Of a DNA stretch of 64,000 nucleotides, positions 1 to 8,163 are shown in pieces (within the stretch, counting starts at the first letter, position 1; every line of letters starts with the position of its first letter). The DNA comes from Saccharomyces uvarum (lineage: Eukaryota; Ascomycota; Saccharomycetes; Saccharomycetales; Saccharomycetaceae). The DNA lies in NCBI GenBank assembly GCA_947243795.1, contig OX365932.1:434001-498000 (forward strand), given 5' to 3'. Below the pieces are notes generated by a model that worked only from the letters and a program-made list of their open reading frames with translations, did no database searches and was not told the DNA's origin. A program made the position numbers and the translations under genes.

Positions 1-306
1 GGACTACCTTGCCGCACCAGACAGAGAGACGGATTCCTCGCGCCTCCTGCCAACGGGCTGCCCGCAAAGATCGATTTATTATAGCCGGGACACTTCAGAC
101 CGGACTCCCCCGCCTCCGAGCAGACAGTTCTGCCCAGGACAAATTAGCGACGGAGAAAAGACGGTTGCCACAACAGGGCACGGTGCGAGATGGAGAACCA
201 TCCCTTGCCCAAAGGGCGTGCAGTCCGTGTCTGGCCGCGAGGAAGGATTTGTTCCTCGGCCAAAATTCCCAACGTATCCCATCCCACCAGAAAGCCATTA
301 CAGCCT
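1..306 (-). ncRNA. SCR1: Signal recognition particle RNA (7SL-like), 5' portion; 3' end lies outside the window
   Basis: This is the RNA scaffold of the signal recognition particle, which takes ribosomes making secretory proteins to the ER membrane. Read on the minus strand it begins AGGCTGTAATGGC at 306 and continues through the Alu-domain region into the central hairpins, matching what I remember of S. cerevisiae SCR1 over the whole visible stretch. The full RNA is about 520 nt in S. cerevisiae, so roughly the last 40% is off the left edge. It is a Pol III transcript with internal promoter elements. It stands head to head with the YER137C ortholog and shares a spacer of about 180 bp with it. 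Open frames that overlap it on either strand are accidental. Confidence 0.95.
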
Positions 307-488
307 GGCTATTTTTGCAAAACCTTTTGTTTTGTTCCACGGACTTCAGGAAGAAAGCTTCTTTGTCTGAAGAAAAAGGCAAAGGCTTTACAGAAGAAGC
401 TTTTTTGGCGATGAGATGAAGGTCATAGCAATTTGGCAGCGTGCGTTTTTACGAAACGAAGGTTAAGGGACCCAGAGTGGTGGTAACA
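307..488. promoter_or_regulatory. Divergent promoter region between SCR1 (Pol III) and the YER137C ortholog (Pol II)
   Basis: This spacer of about 180 bp separates the SCR1 5' end from the first ATG of the zinc-knuckle gene. It must carry the upstream elements of both a Pol III and a Pol II gene. I see T-rich and A-rich runs but no factor site that I can name with confidence. Confidence 0.5.
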
Positions 489-932
489 ATGTCTAAGGAG
501 TTAAACAAGACTGAAGATGATATTGTCAAATTTTCGCAGGCTATGGATGCCTTAGCCAAGTTAATTATTTCGAAGCAAAAGGACGGAACCCAGTTACAAG
601 TAGAGTATAAGCACAAGCTAAAAGAATTAGAGAAGGTCATCAATCTACTGTTAAGCCTGAACGACAGCGCGGGCACCAGCGTAATGGACGCCAATGGTCT
701 CGACATGATTCTGCGGAACGGCATCGAAGTTCTGGAAAGAGACGATCGGAGATATGCTTTAATACCCATAAAACCCAAAGATGAAGGCGATTCAACGGAT
801 ACTCCCCGGGACGCGGCCAGTAAGAAGAGTAATAAAAAGAAAAAGAACAAGATAAAGTGTTCATTCTGTCATCAGACCGGTCACACAAGAGCACGTTGCG
901 AAACGAGATTGTCACAACCGCCAAAGGAATAA
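489..932 (+). CDS. CCHC zinc-knuckle protein, ortholog of S. cerevisiae YER137C
   Basis: The product is 147 aa, against about 148 aa for YER137C, a protein of unknown function. I chose the ATG at 489 (context AACAATG) because the frame upstream of it opens only with a GTG. Residues about 1-65 are rich in K/E/L and look like a coiled coil. A lysine-rich, probably nuclear or nucleic-acid-binding stretch lies around 110-122. Residues 124-137 form a retroviral-type zinc knuckle with spacing C-X2-C-X4-H-X4-C (C124, C127, H132, C137). This suggests single-stranded RNA or DNA binding, which is inference. The gene is convergent with GDI1. Confidence 0.88.
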   Translation: MSKELNKTEDDIVKFSQAMDALAKLIISKQKDGTQLQVEYKHKLKELEKVINLLLSLNDSAGTSVMDANGLDMILRNGIEVLERDDRRYALIPIKPKDEGDSTDTPRDAASKKSNKKKKNKIKCSFCHQTGHTRARCETRLSQPPKE

Positions 933-1341
933 CGAGAGAGCCGTCGAAACAGAGAACCCTGTATTTGTCTCAGCAACGGGCGACATGCACAACATATAAT
1001 GGCGTGGTCATTGACATCTTCTTATTATAATATATGTATGCATACGAATGAACAGCAAGATTTCGTTTAAGAAAAAAAAAAAAGCATTTAAGTAAATGAA
1101 TCTGTCAGTTATACGTATATAACAAAAAAAAAAAAAAAAAAAAAAGGAAAAGGTGGGAAAAAAATGATAGAGAGTCTTCTCCCCCCCGTTATTTAGTTGT
1201 TTTTTTGTAATTTTCTTAGTTTTTTTTTAGTTCATTCCATTTATCGATGATAGTACTTTAGCAACTTCTTCGCAACAAGAACGATAACAAAACAATCGTG
1301 CTTCCCCTTCACTTTTGCGTTTGTTTTAACGACTAATGACT
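933..1341. other. Convergent 3' intergenic region, YER137C ortholog / GDI1
   Basis: This is an AT-rich spacer of about 410 bp with long A and T runs (near 1070-1085, 1125-1145 and 1200-1235). It fits back-to-back polyadenylation regions. I see no RNA gene and no conserved frame. Confidence 0.6.
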
Positions 1342-2697
1342 TTATTGTTTTTCCTGTTCTTGTCTTTTCTTCAAAACTAATGGATGGCCTGTTACTCTAA
1401 AGTAGATATCTTTGACATCATCAGTCATGGATTCAAAATGGGAAGATGCATCGTAAGATCTGGATAAGTATATGTTATCCTTGGACCCGTCTTCCTTTGG
1501 TTCAAACAACTCAGCAATGCCCATGAATTTTTCCTCAATGGGTCCTAGAAGCTTAAAGGCAGGTTCTAATTCTATATGTGGTTTATCAGTTTCGATGATT
1601 GTGGAAATAATGGCTAGAGAATGGCCCTTGGAGCAAACATTGTGCGCATCTGAAACAATGGCAATGTATATATCACTCTTCCTGCCTAGTTGACTTTGTG
1701 GGATGATGATTTGTAAAGAATCCGCGTTACTGGTGTTTGGAACTGGGTGATTTAAAATACAAATGGCTCTGATGACTCTTTGACCAGTAGATTTACATTT
1801 TTCAGGGAAGTAGGTTGGATCAGCGATTACCAATGGAGCTTTGAAAGTTCCGAGTTTAGTCTTGACACCTTCAAACTTACCTGTATCTTCTTTATACAAC
1901 ACTTCATCAATTGGTGTGTCCAGCATATAAGTACCACCGTAGATAGCTGATAAACGAGCAAACCCTTGTGGAAGTTCGCCTAACCCGTACATGGGGTACA
2001 GGTATGGTGATTTACCGTAACGGGCAACACTTTGGCAATATAATAGAATTCTCTCGAATGATGGTCTAGCTGGTTGTTGCAAATAGTCGTCATTAGTCCA
2101 TAAAGCCATTGCGTGGCCGATGAATTCTTTAGTGGAATTACCTAGACCGAATTTGTAGTACACTTCATCCATGGTATTCTTATCTAAGTCCAAACCTTGA
2201 TGAGAAGACATTTCGTCCTCGTTATAAGAGCTAATCCATTCCAGAAATTTCTTCATTCTACGCTTTTCGAAAATACCCATCAATGGTGATGAAATGGCTT
2301 CTAATTCATTAGCTGGCACTTTGTAAATTTTACCTTGTTTAAACACGTAGGAACCGGATACTTGCTTGAAGTCAACGTATCTGGTTACATCAGTATGTAT
2401 TAAAATATTTGTAAGTTCCCCATTGGCCATTAGGAATTTAGGAATCAAGTCGACATTCCAATCTCTATCTTTACCAAACTTGGCTTCCCGTTCCTCTTTA
2501 CTGATAGGATTCTGTTTGAATTTTTCGTACAGTTGAGATAAGGTCACAGAAGCAGCTTCACCACCATAATGGTCTTGCTTGTCGATATGCAATACTTTTT
2601 TTCCATCTACAGAGAGTAAACCTGACAGGATACACTCGGTAATACCGGTACCTAAGACAATCACGTCGTAGTCTGTATCAATAGTCTCTTGATCCAT
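1342..2697 (-). CDS. GDI1: Rab GDP-dissociation inhibitor
   Basis: The product is 451 aa, the length of S. cerevisiae Gdi1. It extracts GDP-bound, prenylated Rab GTPases (Sec4, Ypt1 and others) from membranes and recycles them through the cytosol, and it is essential in yeast. The N-terminus carries the Rossmann-like GTG loop (G16-G18) followed by the TECILSGLLS block, then the HIDKQDHYGGE segment that begins the conserved Rab-binding platform of the GDI/REP family. The family continues colinearly to the C-terminus. Its upstream side faces the tRNA-Val gene about 880 bp away. In S. cerevisiae a tRNA-Val(AAC) occupies the same position, as I recall. Confidence 0.98.
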   Translation of the reverse strand: MDQETIDTDYDVIVLGTGITECILSGLLSVDGKKVLHIDKQDHYGGEAASVTLSQLYEKFKQNPISKEEREAKFGKDRDWNVDLIPKFLMANGELTNILIHTDVTRYVDFKQVSGSYVFKQGKIYKVPANELEAISSPLMGIFEKRRMKKFLEWISSYNEDEMSSHQGLDLDKNTMDEVYYKFGLGNSTKEFIGHAMALWTNDDYLQQPARPSFERILLYCQSVARYGKSPYLYPMYGLGELPQGFARLSAIYGGTYMLDTPIDEVLYKEDTGKFEGVKTKLGTFKAPLVIADPTYFPEKCKSTGQRVIRAICILNHPVPNTSNADSLQIIIPQSQLGRKSDIYIAIVSDAHNVCSKGHSLAIISTIIETDKPHIELEPAFKLLGPIEEKFMGIAELFEPKEDGSKDNIYLSRSYDASSHFESMTDDVKDIYFRVTGHPLVLKKRQEQEKQ

Positions 2698-3580
2698 TGT
2701 GTTATGTTATTTAAGTCGTTACTCACTTGGGGCTGTGATGAGAAAGAAGGGGAAAGGGAAATATTAACTACAGTTTTAGTTAAAAAAAATGTTCTATTGA
2801 AAACGAGATAGTGCCCAGAATTTGATGAGAAGGCATATCCAAGAATGAAACAAGACCTAACGAAATCGGATAGATCAGCCGACGTGTTGGAACTGTAATC
2901 ACAAACAATCCCCCTCTACAGGTTTCCCACCGCCAAAAGTGGAGCCGGCCCAGGAGAGGGGAAATACACCACCAAAGTGAGATAAACGATTGTCCGTGCG
3001 GGTAACTTTGTATATTCACCATTATTAGTGTTTATCATTTACACATGACTACCTATTAACAGGTGACAGTTTGTACAGTGCTTGGCAGGGGAAAAGAGGA
3101 CATAAGAAGTGTATATTGAGTGTTTTAGGGAGAAAGTTTTATAAGTTTGGTTTGATCTTCCTTTTTTTGACTACCGCCGTCCTTGAACGACATATCTTAG
3201 TTTGTTTTTTTTATGTTTTGCGACCGGGTTTGTTTCCAGCCTAAGTAAAACAAGCCTAAAATTCTTTTGTAACAATTATTGAAATGAAACGAATGAAAAA
3301 AAAGAGGTGGCAACGTTTCTGCTAGAAATACGGCGCCATTGATTGATCATGCACCTTAAATGGCGTATAAAGATTCATGTATTTTATATGCATGATTTTT
3401 TTCTTTTTACTTTGCATTAAGCTTTACTTTTTGAATTCCGTGTCACTTCATTAAGAACTCAATAAAACTATATCTTGCATTTGAGCAATGTTTTGCCAAC
3501 GTTTCTTTAAAAATAATGAAGCAGGATATGAACGTCATTCAATGTCTTGAAAAACTAATATATATCAAAAAAATAAAATT
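2698..3580. promoter_or_regulatory. GDI1 upstream region
   Basis: This stretch of about 880 bp lies between the GDI1 start and the tRNA-Val 3' end. It is AT-rich with several T runs. A short open frame around 2780-3022 has no family resemblance, and I treat it as noise. I see no other gene. Confidence 0.5.
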
Positions 3581-3654
3581 TGATTTCGCCCAGGATCGAA
3601 CTGGGGACGTTCTGCGTGTTAAGCAGATGCCATAACCGACTAGACCACGGAACC
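3581..3654 (-). tRNA. tRNA-Val (anticodon AAC)
   Basis: This 74-nt gene reads, on the minus strand, from GGTTCCG to CGAAATC plus the discriminator A. It has an intact D arm, the anticodon loop CTTAACA, and the T loop GTTCGATCC (B box). A T run lies immediately downstream on the transcribed strand as the Pol III terminator. The sequence is identical to the copy at 23281-23354. Position 5 is C where S. cerevisiae has T as I recall, giving a C5-A68 mismatch in the acceptor stem. It marks the left edge of the inverted block. Confidence 0.96.
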
Positions 3655-3818
3655 AATTTTTATTGTTATCTTATGATGAATAGTACAACCCATTGAGTGT
3701 AGAAGCTTGAAATCTTTCTTATTAGCCACCACTACCTACTCACAACAGTTGCAGCTTTATATGAGTAAAAGTCGAAAACAAACATGATTTCATCAAAAAG
3801 ATGAATTACTAAGGAGTA
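3655..3818. other. Upstream flank of tRNA-Val, AT-rich
   Basis: This AT-rich stretch lies between the tRNA-Val and the first LTR-like remnant. I see no gene in it. Confidence 0.4.
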
Positions 3819-3933
3819 TGGAAAATTAGTAGTTTAAGAAGTAGTAATAATTACGAAAAATAAGCAATTCTCTGAAAATATATAACAGAGGTATATAAAC
3901 ACGCGCTAATTGGTTATATGAAACCCAATGTAA
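3819..3933 (+). repeat. Fragment of a short LTR-like repeat (copy 1 of 3 in the window)
   Basis: The sequence is related to 41922-42073 and 22754-22877. Shared blocks are ATTAGTAGTTTA, AATAAGCA, the TATA-bearing GAGGTATATAAA, and GGTTATATGAAACCCAATG. It is broken off where the minus-strand delta LTR begins at 3934. It lies upstream of tRNA-Val, as expected for yeast Ty remnants. The Ty family is not certain. Confidence 0.55.
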
Positions 3934-4262
3934 TGACTATTAAAGTTGTATGATGATCTTTGGGATTCCATTGTTTCTTAATGTTATAATATTACGTATA
4001 TAGATTATACTAGATATTCTCCTCATGGATTTAGGAATCCACAAAAAGGAATCTGCAATTTTGCATAATATTATAAATGATTATGTTCCTCTTTTTATAT
4101 GTTGTTATTCATTGATCCTATTACAATATCAATCCTTGCGCTTCAGCTTCCATTAATTTCGATGACAGTTTGAACCTTAATTTACTGGTCTTGTAATTTA
4201 TGCCATCTTTTAACACCGTATATAATAGTAATAGATGGACGATAGTTGAATCTTGTTCCAAC
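3934..4262 (-). mobile_element. Solo delta-type LTR (Ty1/Ty2 lineage), variant subfamily
   Basis: This is a fossil LTR of about 329 bp. On the minus strand it starts TGTTGGAACAAG and runs through delta-type blocks (ACGGTGTTAAAAGATG, GGAAGCTGAAGCGCAAGG, GGATTCCTAAATCC, CAATGGAATCCC), ending in a CA dinucleotide. It sits about 280 bp upstream of the tRNA-Val gene, a typical Ty1 target position. No internal Ty coding region is present. Its first 100 bp match the copies at 22878 and 47538 better than canonical S. cerevisiae delta. Confidence 0.85.
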
Positions 4263-4309
4263 AAATACATGTCTGTTTTAAACAGAGGCCGCTGTTAAAT
4301 ATTAGTTGT

Positions 4310-4702
4310 TTATAATAGCATCATAATGGCACCCACCAAACCCAAGGCATTTGGAATTACCTTTCCATTAGCAGCATTGACATTTGTTTCTACGTCATGT
4401 GTAGAGGAAGCTGTAGTTTCAGAAGTTGGCTTCTCGATGGTACAAGGACAGTTGGTAATTGTCAGAGTCGTTGGGGCTGTAACAGTGTACGTAGCGTTGT
4501 TTGTTACGAATGTGGTTGGCTCAGGACAGTAGGTAGTGAACTCGCTGACGACTTCATATTGTGTTGTGGTAGCAGTGGAGTTACTGCCGATGGAAGCGTC
4601 CCCTGATGGCGCCACGATGACAGAGGAGGTAGAGTTGGATACCAACCCGAAAGCGGTAGAGGCCATGGCCAATGGTAGTAAAAACTTTGCGTTAGAAAAC
4701 AT
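4310..4702 (-). CDS. SPI1: GPI-anchored cell-wall protein, Sed1/Spi1 family
   Basis: The product is 130 aa, somewhat shorter than the 148 aa I recall for S. cerevisiae Spi1. Spi1 is a stress- and weak-acid-induced wall mannoprotein. It has an N-terminal signal peptide (residues about 1-19), a Ser/Thr-rich body with several N-glycosylation sequons, and the family signature [16 protein letters not shown]...[10 protein letters not shown]. The C-terminus is hydrophobic ([12 protein letters not shown]) after a small-residue stretch, as for GPI attachment. A TATA-like ATATATATATAA lies about 100 bp upstream, and several AGGGG elements lie further up. The whole-genome-duplication partner in S. cerevisiae is SED1. 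Confidence 0.95.
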   Translation of the reverse strand: MFSNAKFLLPLAMASTAFGLVSNSTSSVIVAPSGDASIGSNSTATTTQYEVVSEFTTYCPEPTTFVTNNATYTVTAPTTLTITNCPCTIEKPTSETTASSTHDVETNVNAANGKVIPNALGLVGAIMMLL

Positions 4703-5580
4703 GATTAATTATATTTGTTTGTGTATATTGAAGTTTTCAAGACAGAAGTAGGAAAAGGAAACTGCAAACAAGAATGGGAACCTGGCAAGAGCATCGTCCA
4801 CCTTTTATATATATATAGTTACAGTTTTCCGGGGCCAAAGGGGATAGAAAAGCCCTCATTGGGGCCGTCCAGCGCCTTCGAGAACTTCTATACTATTCTT
4901 GGCATACTTTTTTCGAAGGAGACTATAACAATAGATCTTCTTATGGATCGAGGGGCAAGGGGAAGGCACGTCATTGCCCATCTGGGAGATCAATTAACCA
5001 GATTAGGTAACTGGGGTTCCGGGCCTTTCCGTGAAAATACTCGCGGGATTCGGGTTCGATCCCCGTTAGGGCCCCCCTCATCCCGGCATGGCTTGGCCTC
5101 GAAAAGGGATTATTTGGCGACAGTAGGGTCGGTGACTATGGTAGTGAACGTAAGGATGGACAGTAAGTGCCATGCTGTTCTTCTCCTTGTTCAGGAGTAT
5201 TGCTTGCTCCTTCCGGTCGGGCTAGAACGTAGGCTTATGTGTATGTTTTAGATATACGAATTGCGTGTCAGGCCAAACCATGTACCCTCATTTGTGGGAT
5301 TATGCTACGTGCTTCGCCCTGTATTATTGTACCATTGAGGGGCTTCCCTTCCTTGTGCAACGAATTCTTGTGTATAAGGGAAACGCCAAACCTGTCTCTA
5401 GCACTCATTGTGCCGATGATGCTTTTTTTTGCAAGTCGCGCTCACGTCAACAAACAAATAATGAGTATGTGTTGGCCGATGATGAGAATATTGTACAAGT
5501 GGGCTGAGCTAGAAGGAATGCGAGAAATTTGGTTGTTCTGGGAGGGCTCAAATAAGGAAAAATATTAGGTTCACAGAACA
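4703..5580. promoter_or_regulatory. Divergent SPI1/PEA2 promoter with stress-response elements
   Basis: This region of about 880 bp contains five AGGGG/CCCCT cores, the STRE bound by Msn2/Msn4: 4839-4843, 4951-4955, 4958-4962, 5074-5078 and 5338-5342. A TATA run lies at about 4807-4818. This suits the known stress and stationary-phase induction of SPI1. It also contains an isolated pair of Pol III-like elements (A box 5004-5014, B box 5053-5062), listed separately. The open frames of 80-178 codons here have no family resemblance. Confidence 0.7.
5004..5065 (+). promoter_or_regulatory. TFIIIC-like A box and B box pair without a tRNA
   Basis: GGTTCGATCC at 5053-5062 is a full match to the tRNA B box. 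It lies in a small T-arm-like hairpin (CGGG 5051-5054 pairing with CCCG 5062-5065 around a 7-nt loop). An A-box-like TAGGTAACTGG lies 49 bp upstream. No acceptor stem, anticodon arm or T-run terminator can be built around it, so it is not a tRNA gene. It may be a tRNA relic or an extra-TFIIIC (ETC) site, which is inference. Confidence 0.4.
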
Positions 5581-6843
5581 ATGCAGAAATTCGATTTAGA
5601 GCTTTCAAGAAAGGCAAATCCTCTGCTTTTCAGTCCGGAACGATACGAGGAATATCCACTGAAGTACGATGAACTAAAGGAATATCTTTTTGCTCAAAAC
5701 CCATCTCATCCACACCATAACAACAGGCCCTACACCTCGGTTGATTACTTCGACTATCTTCTGTATACAAGCAAAAATGACAATTCAGAAATAGACCTCG
5801 ATAAAAAGCTCGTATCTGAATTTGCCTTATATTACGTTCAGAAAAATCGCCGCAACTCTGATGATCCAGCGCCTACGCTCAATGATTTATTGAAACTAGG
5901 ACTAGGCTCTAAGGAATGGTATGAAATGATGCTAGAAATTCTGGAATCTATCAACACCACAGGGATGAATCAGCTCACCAGGGAAAACAAAAATAGTTTC
6001 CCAAATTCTAAAAGGGCCAGGTCTTCCACCAACACGGCCGGTGCCGACAACTTCAGTAACAGTATTAATCATGCTGCCGATGCTACCGATGACACGTTTG
6101 AAGTACTGCAAGAATTGACCTCCTTTTTGATGTCGAACTCTATTCAAAAAGGTATCGATATCAAGCCCATCCCATTAGACGACCCCGTGAACTTTTTGAA
6201 AAATGGTATAAATTCAATCTTGAACACTTGTGTCAGCTTGGAAAAAACTACATCGCTACCATCCACTTCATCCAACGCTTCCGCAGACAAGGAGAAAAAC
6301 ACTTCTAATAAACTAGAAGAGTTGGAGACGGCGTTTAGTGATTTGCAACTGGCACACAATTTCATAACCAAACAATTTGAAAACGATCGTGCCGAATACG
6401 TACAAGACATTGAAAAACTGACACGAACTAACAGAGAGTTGCAAGATAGACTACTGAACTATCATTCGAATTTGAATAAAACTGAAAAAAAAATATATGA
6501 CTTAGAACAAACGAATAAAGAACTAGAGGAAACAAACAACAAGTTTAATTCGAACAGAAATAATTTTAGTATATCTTCACCGGTGACCTCGCCGGCTACC
6601 TGGGATCCGGCTTCCCCCTCGTCTGTAGGAAGTCCCACAGGGGGCTCTGGATCACGCTCACTTTCAATAATGACAGGTGAGTTTAAAAAAGTGTTAACGA
6701 GTACACAACGAAAATATGAAAGGGAACTGTCCGAAGAACGTGAACATAGATACAAATTGGAAAAGGAATTAGCCATGCTAAAAAGTGATAGGGAAAATAC
6801 TTCATTCGCACCCAGTGGCGCGCAACAATCAGATATGCTATAA
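5581..6843 (+). CDS. PEA2: Polarisome subunit Pea2
   Basis: The product is 420 aa, the same length as S. cerevisiae Pea2. It works with Spa2, Bud6 and the formin Bni1 at sites of polarised growth in bud tips and mating projections. Residues about 1-135 form a conserved N-terminal region. A Ser/Asn-rich linker follows. A coiled coil spans about 235-325 (heptad-rich, starting NKLEELETAFSDLQ), and a second helical segment near the C-terminus includes RKYERELSEEREHRYKLEKE. There are no enzyme motifs, as expected for a scaffold. The gene is divergent from SPI1, and its 3' end faces the 3' end of SPT15 across a short AT-rich spacer. Confidence 0.97.
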   Translation: MQKFDLELSRKANPLLFSPERYEEYPLKYDELKEYLFAQNPSHPHHNNRPYTSVDYFDYLLYTSKNDNSEIDLDKKLVSEFALYYVQKNRRNSDDPAPTLNDLLKLGLGSKEWYEMMLEILESINTTGMNQLTRENKNSFPNSKRARSSTNTAGADNFSNSINHAADATDDTFEVLQELTSFLMSNSIQKGIDIKPIPLDDPVNFLKNGINSILNTCVSLEKTTSLPSTSSNASADKEKNTSNKLEELETAFSDLQLAHNFITKQFENDRAEYVQDIEKLTRTNRELQDRLLNYHSNLNKTEKKIYDLEQTNKELEETNNKFNSNRNNFSISSPVTSPATWDPASPSSVGSPTGGSGSRSLSIMTGEFKKVLTSTQRKYERELSEEREHRYKLEKELAMLKSDRENTSFAPSGAQQSDML

Positions 6844-7008
6844 GAAAACGTCGTGATGCGCATAAACATCTCATTATAAAACATAGATACATAAAATAAG
6901 AAAATACACTGTAAGACTGTTTTGATATTACAACTACCTCTTCCTTTTTCTTTCTTTATATACCATAAATAATTTTTTCAAAAAAAACAGGTTTTTTCCC
7001 CTTCTTTC

Positions 7009-7731
7009 TTACATTTTTCTAAATTCGCTCAGCACAGGGTATATGGCTTCAAAAGCTTGATATATTTCTTCTCTTTGCTTGGCACCAGTAAGAACAATCT
7101 TACCAGAAACGAAAATTAACAGCACAATCTTTGGCTTCACCATTCTATAAATTAAACCCGGAAATAATTCCGGTTCATAAGAGGAGAAAGTACCATGGCT
7201 GAATGCCAACCCTTCTAAACGTATAGGAAACTTGACGTCACACGAACCGACAATATTTTGTATTTTAAAATCCGTGAATTTGGCAGCAAACCCAATTTTT
7301 TGAATGATTCTGGCATATTTTCTACTAGCTAATTTGGAGTCATCTTCACTTTTGGCACCGGTAACGACCATTTTCCCCGATGCAAAAATCAAGGCTGTAG
7401 TTTTTGGCTCTCTGATACGCATGATAACAGCAGCGAAACGTTTGGGGTTATACTCCGCATTACGGGCATGGAGTGCCACTGTTTTCAAGTCCAGCCTACA
7501 ACCCAAAGTCACAGTCGCCACAATATTTTGCAATGTTGGAACAATACCCGATGTGGCAGACGTATCCTTTTCAGATTCTGGGGCCGCTCTCTTTATGTCT
7601 TCTTCGCTTTGAAAAGTAGTGGCTAGCTTTGTACCATCTGGATTCTGGTTTTCCCATACTTGTCTGGTATTTGGATCAAACACTATTTTGTTTGCCTCTT
7701 TAAACTCCTTTAAACGTTCCTCATCGGCCAT
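7009..7731 (-). CDS. SPT15: TATA-binding protein (TBP)
   Basis: The product is 240 aa. I chose the ATG encoding MADEER because the frame's upstream methionine (MKFPI) is not part of the known protein. TBP nucleates Pol I, II and III initiation complexes and is essential. The C-terminal 180 residues contain the two imperfect repeats of the saddle, beginning [13 protein letters not shown] and near [12 protein letters not shown], and look invariant. Differences from S. cerevisiae (by memory) fall in the dispensable N-terminal tail: [10 protein letters not shown] instead of NRDGTKPATT. These two changes help show that the window is not S. cerevisiae. Confidence 0.99.
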   Translation of the reverse strand: MADEERLKEFKEANKIVFDPNTRQVWENQNPDGTKLATTFQSEEDIKRAAPESEKDTSATSGIVPTLQNIVATVTLGCRLDLKTVALHARNAEYNPKRFAAVIMRIREPKTTALIFASGKMVVTGAKSEDDSKLASRKYARIIQKIGFAAKFTDFKIQNIVGSCDVKFPIRLEGLAFSHGTFSSYEPELFPGLIYRMVKPKIVLLIFVSGKIVLTGAKQREEIYQAFEAIYPVLSEFRKM

Positions 7732-8163
7732 AATTGGAAATTTCACTACGGTATATTGTTATTGTTCTTTAGCCCAAAAAAAAAATTGTAGCCTTTATTT
7801 ATTTTTTCCACAAAGTAGTTTTTAACTAATAGTCGTTTTCTTTCTTATATGATACCTTCCCCCTGATTGTATAGTCCAAAAAACAGTCACTACTGCTATT
7901 TCCACGTCGCTTATTCCTTCGTCGCCATCAAATACGTTTCAAGATGGAAACTCACAGAGAATCCTTTATATGTTATGTTTTATATATTTGTAGATCTTCA
8001 ATTTTTTTTTCTTTTTCAGAACGCTCGCGTAAGGTAAACCCAAAAATAACTATTTACGGTCATAATTAAATACGTGAAGTGATGAGTTAGATCTGTTAAC
8101 AATAGCAACCCTGGTACTGACATGATTAAAGGAGATCTAAAAAGGTGACAATTCCAAGGAAGA
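7732..8163. promoter_or_regulatory. Divergent SPT15/SCC4 promoter
   Basis: This spacer of about 430 bp separates two divergent genes. It is AT-rich with A and T tracts (near 7774-7785 and 7999-8017) of the kind that keep nucleosomes away. I see no gene in it. Confidence 0.5.

Noticed and set aside
9-419. Open frame of 136 codons overlapping the left end, and two minus-strand frames
   Set aside because: They overlap the SCR1 RNA sequence, which explains the base composition and conservation; no protein-family resemblance.
441-488. 16-codon N-terminal extension of the YER137C ortholog
   Set aside because: It starts with GTG, and the ATG at 489 gives the known protein length.
5030-5070. A tRNA gene around the GGTTCGATCC sequence
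   Set aside because: No acceptor or anticodon stem can be formed and there is no terminator; kept only as an A/B-box pair.
4715-5568. Plus-strand frames of 80-178 codons between SPI1 and PEA2
   Set aside because: They lie in a promoter with TATA, STRE and B-box sequence; no homology, and overlapping each other in different frames.
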